64,000 nucleotides of DNA from JBBBNV01 sp037137075 (GCF_037137075.1 NZ_JBBBNV010000008.1:1-64000); one strand, 5' to 3'. Numbered from the stretch's first letter, positions 8,450-17,996 are shown. The notes: generated from the letters alone by a model not told the origin. Translations and numbers: made by a program.

Positions 8450-10027
8450 ATGACGGAGTCGAGGGGCATTACCTCATCCCAATGGCTTGCGCTTGTTGCA
8501 ATCCTGCTGGGGACGTTCATTGCGGTGCTTGACAACAGCTTGATGAACGTGGCTTTGCCGAAGCTGATGGCTATTTTTGGCTCGTCGGCCAAGGATATAG
8601 AATGGGTGGTTACCGGGTATATGCTCGCTTCCGCCGTCGTTGTGCCGACCAGCGGATTTTTGGCTGACCGGTTCGGCTACAAAACGATTTTTTTGATTAC
8701 GGTCGCATTCTTTACCTTTGGCTCGGCGCTGTGCGGCATTGCATGGAGCGAGATGAGCCTCATTATTTTCCGAATTATTCAAGGGCTGGGCGGCGGCTTT
8801 ATTATGCCGCTCGGCATGGCGATGATTTACCAAATTATTCCGCGTGATAAAGTGCAGGTGGCGCTTGGGGTGTTCGGGATTGCGGCTATGGCTGCTCCGG
8901 CCGTCGGCCCGACGCTCGGCGGTTACCTAGTGGATCATCTAAGCTGGCGGTACTTGTTTTTGATTAATATTCCGATTGGCATTGCCGCTGTGATTGTCGG
9001 GCTGTCCGTTTTGAAGGAGACTCCTAAGCGGGAGGGTCTGAAATTCGATTATATCGGCACGATGCTGTCGATGATCTTATTTACGACACTGCTGCTGGCG
9101 TTGTCCGAGGGCTCCTCGGAAGGCTGGACGTCTCCTTATATCGTCAGTCTGTTTTTTGTGTCCACGTTCAGCTTTCTGCTTTTTATCTGGGTAGAGCTGG
9201 GAACCGAGCATGCGCTGCTTGATTTAAGGATGTTCAAAAATCCGGTGTTCACGATTAGTACGATCTGCTCCAGCTTTGTTATGATTGCGCTGCAGGGCGG
9301 GGTTTTCCTGATGCCGATGTTTTTCCAGAATGTCCAGGGGCTCTCCCCGATGGAGACGGGTCTCGTCATGATGCCGCAGTCCATCGCCATGGCGATTATG
9401 ATGCCGGTTAGCGGCAAGCTGGCCTCGAAATTCGGCGTGGTGCCGCTTGCAGTGTCCGGGCTGATCATTATGGGGATTACGACCTTTGAGCTGGGCAGTC
9501 TGAACCTGCAGACGTCCAATCACTGGCTGGAGCTGATTCTTGCGATTCGTGGAATCGGGATTGGGCTGTGCATGATGCCTATCTCCTCCGCGGCGATGAA
9601 TACGATGCCCAATCATCAGATTGCCAGAGCTTCTTCGCTGTCGAACGTATTCCGGAATGTGGCGGCTTCCTTCGGGATTGCAGTGCTCACCAGTATTATG
9701 ACCAACCGTCAAACACTGATTGCCGGCCAGTTGTCCGACCAGGTGAACAACATGTCTCCGGCGCTCGCGCAGTTTCAAACGGATGTGGCGTACCGTTATT
9801 TGGAGCTGGGGGCGGATGTCGCCTCCTCCAAATCAGGCTATGTCAGTGTGCTTATGGGATTGATTCAGAAGGAGGCGCTCGTTCGGGCGCTGGCGGATAC
9901 ATTGCTGATTACAGCGGTACCGGCCTTTATATCGATTATTTTTATCCTGCTCATTAAAGAGAAGAAGAAGCCTGACGCAGCTGACGGACAAAAGGACGCG
10001 CAGGCGCATGTTATGGTAGAGATGTAG
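8450..10027 (+). CDS. MFS multidrug exporter, DHA2 (EmrB/QacA) family, 14 TM
   Basis: A proton-driven drug exporter of 525 residues with about 14 hydrophobic helices. MFS motif A is GFLADRFGYK (about residue 70) and the antiporter motif C region is APAVGPTLGGYLV (about residue 150). MNVALPKLM in helix 1 with the preceding DNS is typical of EmrB-type proteins. AGGAGGGG (8437-8444) is best spaced for the ATG at 8450; a GTG at 8444 overlaps the SD and is less likely. It ends the MarR-adaptor-adaptor operon and is followed by a terminator. Confidence 0.9.
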   Translation: MTESRGITSSQWLALVAILLGTFIAVLDNSLMNVALPKLMAIFGSSAKDIEWVVTGYMLASAVVVPTSGFLADRFGYKTIFLITVAFFTFGSALCGIAWSEMSLIIFRIIQGLGGGFIMPLGMAMIYQIIPRDKVQVALGVFGIAAMAAPAVGPTLGGYLVDHLSWRYLFLINIPIGIAAVIVGLSVLKETPKREGLKFDYIGTMLSMILFTTLLLALSEGSSEGWTSPYIVSLFFVSTFSFLLFIWVELGTEHALLDLRMFKNPVFTISTICSSFVMIALQGGVFLMPMFFQNVQGLSPMETGLVMMPQSIAMAIMMPVSGKLASKFGVVPLAVSGLIIMGITTFELGSLNLQTSNHWLELILAIRGIGIGLCMMPISSAAMNTMPNHQIARASSLSNVFRNVAASFGIAVLTSIMTNRQTLIAGQLSDQVNNMSPALAQFQTDVAYRYLELGADVASSKSGYVSVLMGLIQKEALVRALADTLLITAVPAFISIIFILLIKEKKKPDAADGQKDAQAHVMVEM

Positions 10028-10040
10028 AACAGGTTACCTG

Positions 10041-10080
10041 AAACCATCTGCGGCCTATCCGGGCGTAGCAGATGGTTTTT
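10041..10080 (+). terminator. Intrinsic terminator of the efflux operon
   Basis: AAACCATCTGC (10041-10051) pairs perfectly with GCAGATGGTTT (10068-10078), followed by a T-run. Confidence 0.85.
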
Positions 10081-10188
10081 GCGGTGTTATGCCGGACGCT
10101 TCCGAACCAATTCAGTCAGCAAAGCATGACGGAAGCTCACCGGGAGAACACTAGGCAGAAGGAGCCGGGGATAAGGGAGCGTCAAGCA

Positions 10189-11013
10189 ATGGGATACGCG
10201 TGGACACTGGGATTGTTATTCATCATCGGGCTTGTTTCGGCCACCTTCGGCAGTATTGTGGGCCTGGGGGGCGGTATTATTATCGTTCCGGCTCTTGTTT
10301 ATCTCGGGCCTCTGATTGGGGAAGAGGTATCTACAGCGACTGCTGTCGGAACCTCCTTGGCTGTATTGATTATAACGGCGCTGGCTTCAACCCTGACGTT
10401 CGCCAAGCAGAAGCGGGTTGACTTCCGCAGCGGCTGGCTGCTGTTTATTACAAGCGGCCCGGGATCTATCGTCGGTTCCATGGTGACGGGGCTGCTTGAG
10501 CCGAGCCGGTTTCAGCTTGGCTTTGGAATTTTCATGCTGCTTATGGCTCTTCTGATGCTGCTGCGGGACAAGCTGAAGCCTGTCAGCAGACCTTGGCCCA
10601 TTCAGCGGCAGTTTACCGATGCCTCCGGCACGGTATGGTCTTACGGTTACAGCTATACGCCGCTCCTGGCCATCGGTTTTTTGGTGGGACTTGTATCCGG
10701 CTTGTTCGGCATTGGCGGCGGCTCGTTATTTGTTCCCGCGATGGTGCTGCTGTTCGGTTTTCCGCCCCATGTAGCGACGGCCACGTCCATGTTCACCATT
10801 TTGTTCTCTGCGGTGATGGGCAGCCTGGTGCATGGTGCCTTGGGCGAAATTCATTACTGGTGGCTGCTGATTTTGGCGCCGGGGGCTTATGTAGGCGGTA
10901 TTCTTGGCGCCAAAATTACGACCCGGCTGAGCGGCCCGGCGCTGCTGTGGCTGCTGCGGCTTACCCTGTTTGTACTTTCGACCAAGCTTATTTGGGAAGG
11001 GCTGACCGGGTAA
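10189..11013 (+). CDS. TauE/SafE family sulfite/anion permease-like membrane protein
   Basis: This 274-residue polytopic protein has about eight hydrophobic segments and the two family-typical glycine-rich repeats, FGSIVGLGGGIIIVPALVYL near the N-terminus and GLFGIGGGSLFVPAMVLLFG in the second half. The family (DUF81) exports or imports sulfite, sulfoacetate and similar anions, but the substrate here is unknown. I chose the ATG at 10189, which gives a proper N-terminal helix; the frame is open upstream but overlaps the efflux-operon terminator. No sulfur metabolism gene adjoins it. Confidence 0.82.
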   Translation: MGYAWTLGLLFIIGLVSATFGSIVGLGGGIIIVPALVYLGPLIGEEVSTATAVGTSLAVLIITALASTLTFAKQKRVDFRSGWLLFITSGPGSIVGSMVTGLLEPSRFQLGFGIFMLLMALLMLLRDKLKPVSRPWPIQRQFTDASGTVWSYGYSYTPLLAIGFLVGLVSGLFGIGGGSLFVPAMVLLFGFPPHVATATSMFTILFSAVMGSLVHGALGEIHYWWLLILAPGAYVGGILGAKITTRLSGPALLWLLRLTLFVLSTKLIWEGLTG

Positions 11014-11322
11014 GCAGGGCGCTGTATCATACGGAAAGGCGAAATCATCCGTTATGCGCTATGGCGGCCGCGTGCTTGGTACGGCGAGCGCTCTAGCGCG
11101 CTGAGGCGGCTTCGCATGATGATGAGCCACTGCGTGATGGGAACAAGAGCAAGAAGCAGCTTCTTGCCCGGCTTGCATGATAGCGGTAACATGATGCGCA
11201 GGCACATGTAAATTTTTCTTGTTCATCTTAAGGTTATATTAATGCTTTTTTAGACCAAGTCTGTTATAGTGAATAAAGATTTTTTAAAAAAATTTAGAAC
11301 CTAGATGGGGGATTAAAAAGAC
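11014..11322. other. Intergenic region before the PrsA-like gene, with a possible promoter
   Basis: No gene is seen. A short palindrome (11149-11167) lacks a T-run. Just upstream of the prsA-like gene, TG-T-TATAGT at 11262-11270 is a fair extended -10 promoter without a clear -35, and the last ~100 bases are A+T-rich, as expected for a promoter. Confidence 0.4.
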
Positions 11323-12249
11323 ATGGCTGATATTCAAAACTCTTCCGCAGGGCGTCGTGGCGTTTCTTTGCTGCCGTGGATTTTGCTCGTTGTGGTCATT
11401 GTAGCAGCGCTTGCCTATATTCTGGCCTCCGGCAAAAAGACCGCAGCCGGTGAAGCGGTAGCGACTGTCAATGGAGAAGTCATTACGAAGGATGTATTGT
11501 ACGATGAATTGGTGAAGCAAGGCGGCACGCAAACGCTGGATACGCTGATTACCAAGAAGCTGCTGGAGCAAGAAGCGAAAAAACGCAATGTAACAGTTAC
11601 AGATGAAGACGTGAACAGCCAATTGGAGGATATCAAGAAGTCGTTCCCGTCAGAAGAAGAATTTACAATGGCTTTGACGCAATATGGCATGACCTTGGAT
11701 CAACTGAAGGAGCAAATCCGTCCGCAGGCGCTGGTCACGAAAATTTTGACACCAGAGATTCAGCTGTCCGATGACGATAAGAAGAAATATTTCGAAGACA
11801 ACAAAGCTTCCTACAATAAAGCGGAGCAAATTAAAGCGTCCCACATTCTCGTGGCGACCAAAGAAGAAGCTGACGCCATCCTGGCGCAGCTCAAAAACGG
11901 CGCTGATTTCGCAACGCTGGCCAAAGAGAAATCGACCGATACCGGCTCCAAAGCCAATGGCGGGGACCTGGGCTATTTTGAAAGAGGCAAAATGGTTACT
12001 GAATTCGACGATGCGGCGTTTAAGCTGAATGTAGGCGAAACGACAACAGCGCCGGTTCAAACACAATTCGGCTTCCATATCATCAAGCTGGTGGACAAGA
12101 AGCCGGCCGTCACTGCAACCTATGAGGACAAGAAAGCTGAAGTAGAGAAGCAGATGATTACGGAAGAAGTGGGCAAGCGTTACCAAGAGTTTGTGGACAA
12201 GCTTAAACAAGATTCCAAAATCGATAATACACTTGCTGCAAAAGCATAA
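11323..12249 (+). CDS. Membrane-anchored PrsA/SurA-like peptidyl-prolyl isomerase (parvulin)
   Basis: This extracytoplasmic folding factor of 308 residues has an N-terminal transmembrane anchor at about residues 14-36, a SurA/PrsA N-terminal chaperone region (about 45-150) and a parvulin PPIase domain at about 165-265. The parvulin motifs are QIKASHILVATKEEADAIL, NGGDLGYFERGKMV and TQFGFHIIKLVDKK. Classical PrsA is a lipoprotein, but no Cys lipobox is present here, so this copy is anchored by a helix. GGGG of GATGGGGGAT serves as the SD about 10 bases before the ATG. It is followed by its own terminator and is likely a single-gene unit that helps secreted proteins fold outside the membrane. 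Confidence 0.88.
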   Translation: MADIQNSSAGRRGVSLLPWILLVVVIVAALAYILASGKKTAAGEAVATVNGEVITKDVLYDELVKQGGTQTLDTLITKKLLEQEAKKRNVTVTDEDVNSQLEDIKKSFPSEEEFTMALTQYGMTLDQLKEQIRPQALVTKILTPEIQLSDDDKKKYFEDNKASYNKAEQIKASHILVATKEEADAILAQLKNGADFATLAKEKSTDTGSKANGGDLGYFERGKMVTEFDDAAFKLNVGETTTAPVQTQFGFHIIKLVDKKPAVTATYEDKKAEVEKQMITEEVGKRYQEFVDKLKQDSKIDNTLAAKA

Positions 12250-12285
12250 TTCAGCCCGAACGGCGCGGATGCGGCAGCAACTGGG

Positions 12286-12330
12286 AAAAGACGGGAAGCC
12301 GCGGCGAGCTGCGGCGGCCTCGTCTTTTTT
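12286..12330 (+). terminator. Intrinsic terminator of the PrsA-like gene
   Basis: AAAAGACG pairs with CGTCTTTT and an inner AGCCGC/GCGGC stem extends it. The right arm runs into TTTTTT. Confidence 0.8.
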
Positions 12331-12617
12331 CTTGTTTGACGGGACAGTAAGCAAAGTCATATCAGCCCTTTTGTATAGCCGTTTATACTTTGGGCAGACG
12401 GTCACGTCTGCGCTTCAGAAGGCCGGGCAAAGCGCAGGGAGCGCGTCTGATTCAACCTGGATCAGAAGAAGCAGAGCGGTCCGGGAGCGCTGTATGCGGC
12501 AGTATTCAATGAATTGTAATATTCAAGAGCTGACCTCGGTTGTGAGAAGAGAGTAAAAGAGGCATAATAGGAGGTAGAAAATCGACGTGGACTGAACGCG
12601 GAAAGTAGGGAGCAGCA
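12331..12617. other. Upstream region of the haem biosynthesis cluster, no gene seen
   Basis: About 290 bases without a supported gene. An AGGAGG at ~12570 is not followed by a sustained frame. It presumably holds the hemE promoter, but no convincing -35/-10 pair was found. Confidence 0.35.
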
Positions 12618-13652
12618 ATGAGCTTTAATGATTTATTCCTCCGGGCCTGTTTCAAGCAGGACGTAGAGCGGGCTCCGGTCTGGTATATGCGCCAAGCCGG
12701 ACGGTACGACCCGGACTATCAAAAAATTAAAGAGAAATACAGCCTGCTTGAGATTTGCAGCCAGCCGGAGCTTGCGGCGGAAGTGACCTTGATGCCCGTG
12801 CGCAAGCTGGGGGTTGATGCAGCGATTTTGTACTCGGATATTATGAATCCGGTTGCTTCGATTGGGATCGATTTTGATATCGTCAAAAATATCGGGCCGG
12901 TCATTCATAACCCGGTACGGACCCGGCAGGACGTGGAGCGGCTGCGTCCGGTTCAGGTGGAGGCCGATTTGGGCCACGTGCTGGAAACAATCAAAATCCT
13001 GGACCGCGAGTTGAAGGTGCCCCTTATCGGATTTGCCGGCGCGCCGTTTACGATTGCCAGCTATTTAATTGAAGGCAAGCCGTCCAAAAACTATTTGCGG
13101 ACCAAAGCAATGATGTACGGCGATCCGGAAACGTGGCAGCTTCTGATGCGCAAGCTGGCGGATATGGTAGCGACCTACCTGCGCGAACAGATTCGGGCAG
13201 GCGCCAAAGCGGTGCAGCTGTTCGACAGCTGGGTCGGGGCGTTGGCGCCGCATGATTTCACCCGGTTTGTTTTACCGACGATTGAATCTATTTTTGAGCA
13301 GCTTTCGGATTTGATTGATGTGCCTAAAATATATTTCCCGGGGGTAAGCTCCGGCGAGCTGCTGCCTACACTCGGCCAGGTGAAGGCCAATGTCATCGGG
13401 CTGGACTGGCGTATCCCGATTGAGGAAGGACGCCGGCGGCTGAATCACCGCTTCGCGGTTCAGGGGAATCTGGACCCGACCGTGCTGATGGCGCCGATGC
13501 CGGTTATTGAGGAAGCAGCCAAGTTTGTCATTGATCAAGGGATGAAGGAGCCGGGCTTTGTGTTCAATCTCGGGCATGGCCTGTTCCCGGAGGCTTCCCT
13601 GGAGAAGCTGAAGGAGCTCACCGCCTTCGTACAGCAGTATTCCTCCCGCTAA
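12618..13652 (+). CDS. hemE: Uroporphyrinogen III decarboxylase
   Basis: Cytoplasmic enzyme that removes four carboxyl groups from uroporphyrinogen III to give coproporphyrinogen III. The 344 residues match the family. The N-terminal signature APVWYMRQAGRYDPDY contains the substrate-binding Arg residues. LYSDIMNP carries the catalytic Asp, and GFAGAPFTIASYLIEG and FNLGHGLFPE are further conserved blocks. AGGGAGCAGCA precedes the ATG. It is the first gene of a hemE-hemH-hemY cluster, the usual Firmicutes arrangement. Confidence 0.96.
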   Translation: MSFNDLFLRACFKQDVERAPVWYMRQAGRYDPDYQKIKEKYSLLEICSQPELAAEVTLMPVRKLGVDAAILYSDIMNPVASIGIDFDIVKNIGPVIHNPVRTRQDVERLRPVQVEADLGHVLETIKILDRELKVPLIGFAGAPFTIASYLIEGKPSKNYLRTKAMMYGDPETWQLLMRKLADMVATYLREQIRAGAKAVQLFDSWVGALAPHDFTRFVLPTIESIFEQLSDLIDVPKIYFPGVSSGELLPTLGQVKANVIGLDWRIPIEEGRRRLNHRFAVQGNLDPTVLMAPMPVIEEAAKFVIDQGMKEPGFVFNLGHGLFPEASLEKLKELTAFVQQYSSR

Positions 13653-13717
13653 TCTATACTATCTCTCGCCCGCTGCCCTAGCTTTCCTGTTGGACCAGCG
13701 GAGACCTAAAAGGAACG

Positions 13718-14680
13718 GTGACTGGAACAATGGAACAACGTAAAATCGGCGTGCTGGTCATGTCATACGGTACCCCGGAAAGTCTGGATCAGGTTGAAGC
13801 CTACTATACGCATATCCGCCGCGGTCATTCGCCGGAGCCGCAGCAGCTGAAAGAGCTGACTGACCGTTATGAAGCGATCGGCGGGCTGTTTCCTCTGCGA
13901 GACAATACGAACAAGCAGGTACAAGCATTGGAGGACGAGCTGAACCGCAGATATGCAGGGCAAGGACTGCAGTTTGCTTGCTATCAGGGCCTGAAGCATG
14001 CTTCCCCATTCATCGAGGACGGTGTCCGGCAAATGGCGGAGGACGGCTTGACGGAAGCCGTGGGCATCGTGCTGGCCCCTCATTATTCGGTTATGAGCGT
14101 AGGCGGCTACATCAAGCGGGCTCAGGAGACTGCAGCAGCCCTGCCGGGCGGCTTGAGCATGCATTTTGTCCACAGCTATCATCTGCATCCGCAGCTGATT
14201 GAGGCATTGACAGAACGGGTAAACACGGCACTGCAGAGGTTCGACGCGGACCGGAATGAAATCCGGGTTATTTTCAGCGCGCACAGCCTTCCGGAGAAAA
14301 TCGTGGAGATGGGCGACCCGTATCCGAAGCAGCTTCATGAAACCGCCCAGCGGATTGCGGAGGCGGCTGGTGTAAGCAATTGGCAGTTTGCCTGGCAGAG
14401 CGCCGGACAGACCTCGGTCCCATGGCTTGGCCCGGATATCTCGGAGGTGCTGCGGCACATTGCGTCCGAAGAGGGCGTTCGTTACGTAATCTCCTGCCCG
14501 ATCGGATTCGTATCAGACCACCTGGAAGTGCTGTATGATATTGATATTGAGCTGCAGGGCATAGCAGCGGAGCTGGGTGTGCAGCTGGAGCGGACGGCGT
14601 CCCTTAATACAGATCCCCGCTACATATCCGTGCTGGCGGATGCCGTGTACGGCGAATTAAAGATGAAGCAGACGGTATAA
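13718..14680 (+). CDS. hemH: Ferrochelatase (coproporphyrin ferrochelatase, HemH/CpfC type)
   Basis: Inserts Fe2+ into the porphyrin ring; in Firmicutes the natural substrate is coproporphyrin III. Conserved features are VMSYGTPESLDQVEAYYTHI (N-terminal Rossmann half), FSAHSLPEKIVEMGDPY (metal-ligand His) and CPIGFVSDHLEVLYDID (catalytic Glu). The 320-residue length is typical of the soluble Gram-positive type. The start is ambiguous: AAAAGGA is about 5 bases before the GTG at 13718 and about 17 before the ATG at 13730. The surrounding cluster supports the coproporphyrin-dependent pathway. The ChdC decarboxylase gene needed to finish that route is not in this window. Confidence 0.95.
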   Translation: MTGTMEQRKIGVLVMSYGTPESLDQVEAYYTHIRRGHSPEPQQLKELTDRYEAIGGLFPLRDNTNKQVQALEDELNRRYAGQGLQFACYQGLKHASPFIEDGVRQMAEDGLTEAVGIVLAPHYSVMSVGGYIKRAQETAAALPGGLSMHFVHSYHLHPQLIEALTERVNTALQRFDADRNEIRVIFSAHSLPEKIVEMGDPYPKQLHETAQRIAEAAGVSNWQFAWQSAGQTSVPWLGPDISEVLRHIASEEGVRYVISCPIGFVSDHLEVLYDIDIELQGIAAELGVQLERTASLNTDPRYISVLADAVYGELKMKQTV

Positions 14681-14858
14681 GGCTTTTCTGCCTGATGCAG
14701 ACATATAGGAAGCAGATATAACAAAGCGGTGCTGAACGGGAAACTGTGACGGCGCTGCTTTTATTTCATCGTATAGAGCGAAGTGAAATTGCCGCATCGT
14801 TTATTGATGGCGAAAAGGGTCCGTTTTTTCCCAATCGAGAAAGAAAGGGGTTTTGGCT

Positions 14859-16493
14859 ATGGGCACACAAGCAGGCGTCTTTCGGCTGGCCGTTATCGGC
14901 GGGGGAGTCAGCGGGTTAAGTGCGGCTTATTACGCGCAGCAGCAGCTTCGTGAACAAGGCATCGCTGCGGAAATTACGCTTCTGGAGAAATCCCGCCGGC
15001 TTGGCGGCAAAATACACACCCTCCATAAGGAAGGCTTCGTCATCGAGAAGGGGGCCGATTCTTTTCTGGCCCGCAAGCTTCCGATTATCGAGCTGAGCAG
15101 GGAGCTGGGACTGGAAGGAGAGCTGACAGGCACGAACCCGGCCGCGAAAAAAACATACATTTTACAAAACGGCAAGCTGCACAGAATGCCCGCGGGCCTT
15201 GTGCTCGGGATTCCGACGGAAATTACCCCGTTTTTGAAGACCGGACTTATTTCCCCCAAGGGCAAGCTGCGTGCGGCGCTGGATTTGGTTCTTCCCCGGC
15301 GTAAGGAGCAAGGGGATGAGTCGCTGGGGCAGTTTCTGACGCGCCGTGTGGGCCGAGAGGTGCTGGAGCGTGTCGCCGAGCCGCTGCTCGCCGGGATTTA
15401 CGCCGGAGATACGTTCGCGCTCAGTTTGCAGAGCACGTTTCCGCAGTTTCAGGCTTTGGAACGGAAGCATGGCAGCCTGATTCGCGGCATGATGATGAAT
15501 CGGCGGGCGAACGGACAGGAAACGAAAGGGCTGCCTAATATCGCGCAAAACAGCATGTTCCTCACGTATAAGGGAGGCTTGTCTACGGTAATTAACCGCC
15601 TTGTGGAAGCCTGTAACGGCATCAGCATCCGGACGGGCGTTGGTGTAGAAGGGCTGGAGCGGAACGGAAGCGCTGAGATCGACACTAGGGACGGTATGGC
15701 ACGGGAGGCAGTCATGCGGCCTGCCGACGGTCAGGCTGCATTAACTGCTGAAGAGGGACGGACTGCGAACAGAAGCACGTCTGCTTCAGGCCAGGAGCAG
15801 AGGAGCAGGGCAGCGCGTTACCGGCTGCGCCTGACGGATGGCAGCACGCTAGATGCGGATGCCGTGGTGATTGCATTGCCTACTTATGCTGCGGGAGAGC
15901 TGCTGAGAGATGTTCCTGCTTACGACCCCATTGCCGCCATGCCTTATGTGTCTGTAGCCAACGTTGTCATGGCGTTCCGGAAGGAGGATGTGCCGCAAAT
16001 TCTGGATGGTACGGGCTTCCTCGTCCCCCGCAGGGAAGGGCGAAGCATTACAGCAAGCACCTGGACATCGGTGAAATGGCTTCACACCGCGCCGGACGGC
16101 GGGCTGCTGCTCCGGTGCTATGTCGGTCGCAGCGGGGAAGAGGAGCTCGTCCAGGCCCCTGACGAGCAAATCATTGCACGTGTGCGTCATGACGTGAGGG
16201 AGCTGATGGGAATTTCGGCGGAGCCGCAGTTTACCGAAATTACGCGGCTGCTGCGTTCCATGCCGCAATATCCAGTCGGACACGTGGAGAATGTGCGGCG
16301 TCTGCGTGAATATTTGAATGAACACCGTCCGGGCCTGGTCGTATGCGGTGCGGGCTATAACGGTGTCGGGATTCCGGACTGTGTTCGTCAGGGGCGGGAG
16401 GCGGCCCAAGCGATTGCCGCATTCGCCAAGCAGGCAGTGCAGGGCACCGCAGCGCGCCAAACCGGAGATGCGCCCCTGGCTCAGACGATGTAG
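14859..16493 (+). CDS. hemY: Coproporphyrinogen/protoporphyrinogen oxidase (HemY/CgoX), with an internal insertion
   Basis: FAD-dependent oxidase that aromatises (copro)porphyrinogen. The dinucleotide fold GGGVSGLSAAYYAQ is at the N-terminus. EKGADSFLARK is a family signature, and the C-terminal FAD loop VCGAGYNGVGIPDCVRQG is intact. At 544 residues it is about 70 longer than usual. Much of the excess is a polar, low-complexity insert at about residues 270-325 (RDGMAREA ... STSASGQEQRSRAARY), between two regions that align with normal HemY. I prefer the ATG at 14859 (AAGAAAGGGG 8 bases upstream) to the TTG at 14853. Confidence 0.93.
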   Translation: MGTQAGVFRLAVIGGGVSGLSAAYYAQQQLREQGIAAEITLLEKSRRLGGKIHTLHKEGFVIEKGADSFLARKLPIIELSRELGLEGELTGTNPAAKKTYILQNGKLHRMPAGLVLGIPTEITPFLKTGLISPKGKLRAALDLVLPRRKEQGDESLGQFLTRRVGREVLERVAEPLLAGIYAGDTFALSLQSTFPQFQALERKHGSLIRGMMMNRRANGQETKGLPNIAQNSMFLTYKGGLSTVINRLVEACNGISIRTGVGVEGLERNGSAEIDTRDGMAREAVMRPADGQAALTAEEGRTANRSTSASGQEQRSRAARYRLRLTDGSTLDADAVVIALPTYAAGELLRDVPAYDPIAAMPYVSVANVVMAFRKEDVPQILDGTGFLVPRREGRSITASTWTSVKWLHTAPDGGLLLRCYVGRSGEEELVQAPDEQIIARVRHDVRELMGISAEPQFTEITRLLRSMPQYPVGHVENVRRLREYLNEHRPGLVVCGAGYNGVGIPDCVRQGREAAQAIAAFAKQAVQGTAARQTGDAPLAQTM

Positions 16494-16650
16494 CTGCATG
16501 TAAAGGGCGAAAAGCGTGGGAGGCGGCCCATACAGGAGTGTCCACTGACAGCCGTTGTGCAAATGGACTAAGTAGGGCGGTTTTTCCTAACGTGAGGCGT
16601 GAAGCAGGAAGCGTTCCAGCACCAAGTCAGAGGCAAGGAGAGAATAACAA

Positions 16651-17580
16651 ATGGTAAAACGCCGTTATGAGAACCTGGACGGTGTCCGTAATGAGCATAC
16701 ATTTGCGGATATGCGGAAATGGCGGGCGGAGCGAAAAGCCAAGGTCAAGGATTTGACCACTCCATTGCCTCAGGCTGAGCGGAAGCAAACCGCAGAGGTA
16801 CGGAATAATCGTTCGGCTCTCAGCTACACGTGGATCGGTCATTCTACGTTTTTCATCCAACTGGATGGCTTGAACATCTTGACGGACCCGGTGTGGGCCG
16901 GACGGATGGGGTTTCAACGGCGGCTGACCGCGCCGGGCTGGGCGATCTCGGAGCTGCCGGATATTGACGTGGTTGTTATTTCTCACGGACACTATGATCA
17001 TTTGGATTTTCCGACACTCGCGAGGCTTCCCGGACAGCCGGCTTATTTCGTGCCGGCCGGTCTGGGGGCGTTATTTCGCCGCAAGGGCTACTGGCAGGTG
17101 ACCGAGGCGAATTGGTGGGAGTGTTTCGAGCATCAGGGTATTCGGCTGCACTTTGTGCCGGCCCAGCACTGGACCCGCCGTTCACTGTGGGACATGAATA
17201 CGTCTCATTGGGGCGGCTGGGTTTTGGAAGGGCAGCGCGAAACCTTGTATTTTGCAGGGGACACCGGTTATTTCCGTGGTTTTCGTGAGATTGGCAGCCG
17301 GTTTACAATCGATACTGTATTTATGCCGATCGGGGCCTATGAACCGGAATGGTTTATGAGGATTTCACATATTAATCCTGAGGACGCCGTTCAGGCCTAT
17401 TTGGATTTAGACAGCCGTGAAGCCGTGTTTGTACCGATGCACTACGGAGCCTATCGGCTGGCTGATGACACCGGCCCGGAGGCACTGGAGCGGCTATACA
17501 GCGCGTGGGCGCAGCGCCAGCTGCCGGATCAGCGGCTGCGTGTGCTGGCTATCGGCGAAACCTGCTTTAAGCGGGCCTAG
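16651..17580 (+). CDS. Metallo-beta-lactamase-fold hydrolase (NAPE-PLD/UlaG-like)
   Basis: This 309-residue MBL-fold protein has the complete metal site: SHGHYDHLD (HxHxDH, about residue 112), AQHWTRRS and a later FAGDTGYF (Asp ligand), then VPMHYGAY (final His). IGHSTFFIQLDGLNILTDPVW and RRLTAPG are typical of the N-acylphosphatidylethanolamine phospholipase D-like branch found in many bacteria, whose bacterial substrates are mostly unknown. An AAGGAGAG SD precedes the ATG. It follows hemY by about 160 bases and may be co-transcribed; there is no evidence of a haem role. Confidence 0.85.
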   Translation: MVKRRYENLDGVRNEHTFADMRKWRAERKAKVKDLTTPLPQAERKQTAEVRNNRSALSYTWIGHSTFFIQLDGLNILTDPVWAGRMGFQRRLTAPGWAISELPDIDVVVISHGHYDHLDFPTLARLPGQPAYFVPAGLGALFRRKGYWQVTEANWWECFEHQGIRLHFVPAQHWTRRSLWDMNTSHWGGWVLEGQRETLYFAGDTGYFRGFREIGSRFTIDTVFMPIGAYEPEWFMRISHINPEDAVQAYLDLDSREAVFVPMHYGAYRLADDTGPEALERLYSAWAQRQLPDQRLRVLAIGETCFKRA

Positions 17581-17940
17581 GAGAAGCAGCATGTCACTGA
17601 ACCATATTCCGTAGACTTATTAAACTGACTTCATGTTTTACCCCATAAGTTGTTTTTGGTACGTGGTGCAGCGTCGCATGGCAGATTTTTCAGCGAGCTT
17701 GACCTCCAAGCACGCGTTGCTGCGCGGCGGTCGGTTGACCCCCACGCGTAGTCAAGTATATATGACTCGGTCATAAGACCGGGCCAACGTTATTCGTGCG
17801 CTCTATCTTGTGCTTTCCCACAAGCGCTTGGGATTCGCGTGCGTGGGAAAAGGAAGTCGTCTCGCGATGAAGAAATAATACGGAACGGAGACAGCCACAG
17901 CACCTTGTTTAATGCGATTGATTAATCTGGCACTTGAATA
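17581..17940. other. Intergenic region, no gene seen
   Basis: About 360 bases between convergent genes. It contains several imperfect G+C-rich inverted repeats (for example around 17810-17855) but no open frame with an RBS and no recognisable RNA or insertion sequence. Confidence 0.4.
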
Positions 17941-17996
17941 AAAAACGGTCCCTTCCATTTCAGCCCTGGCGGCTTGAGAGGAAGGGACCGTTTTAA
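17941..17996. terminator. Bidirectional terminator
   Basis: AAAACGGTCCCTTCC pairs exactly with GGAAGGGACCGTTTT around a 23-base loop. A/T tracts on both sides serve both the plus-strand MBL gene and the minus-strand HAD gene. Confidence 0.88.

Noticed and set aside
17600..17940. G+C-rich inverted repeats considered as a possible insertion-sequence remnant or RNA gene.
   Set aside because: The repeats are short and imperfect, there is no transposase-like frame, and no known RNA signature was found.
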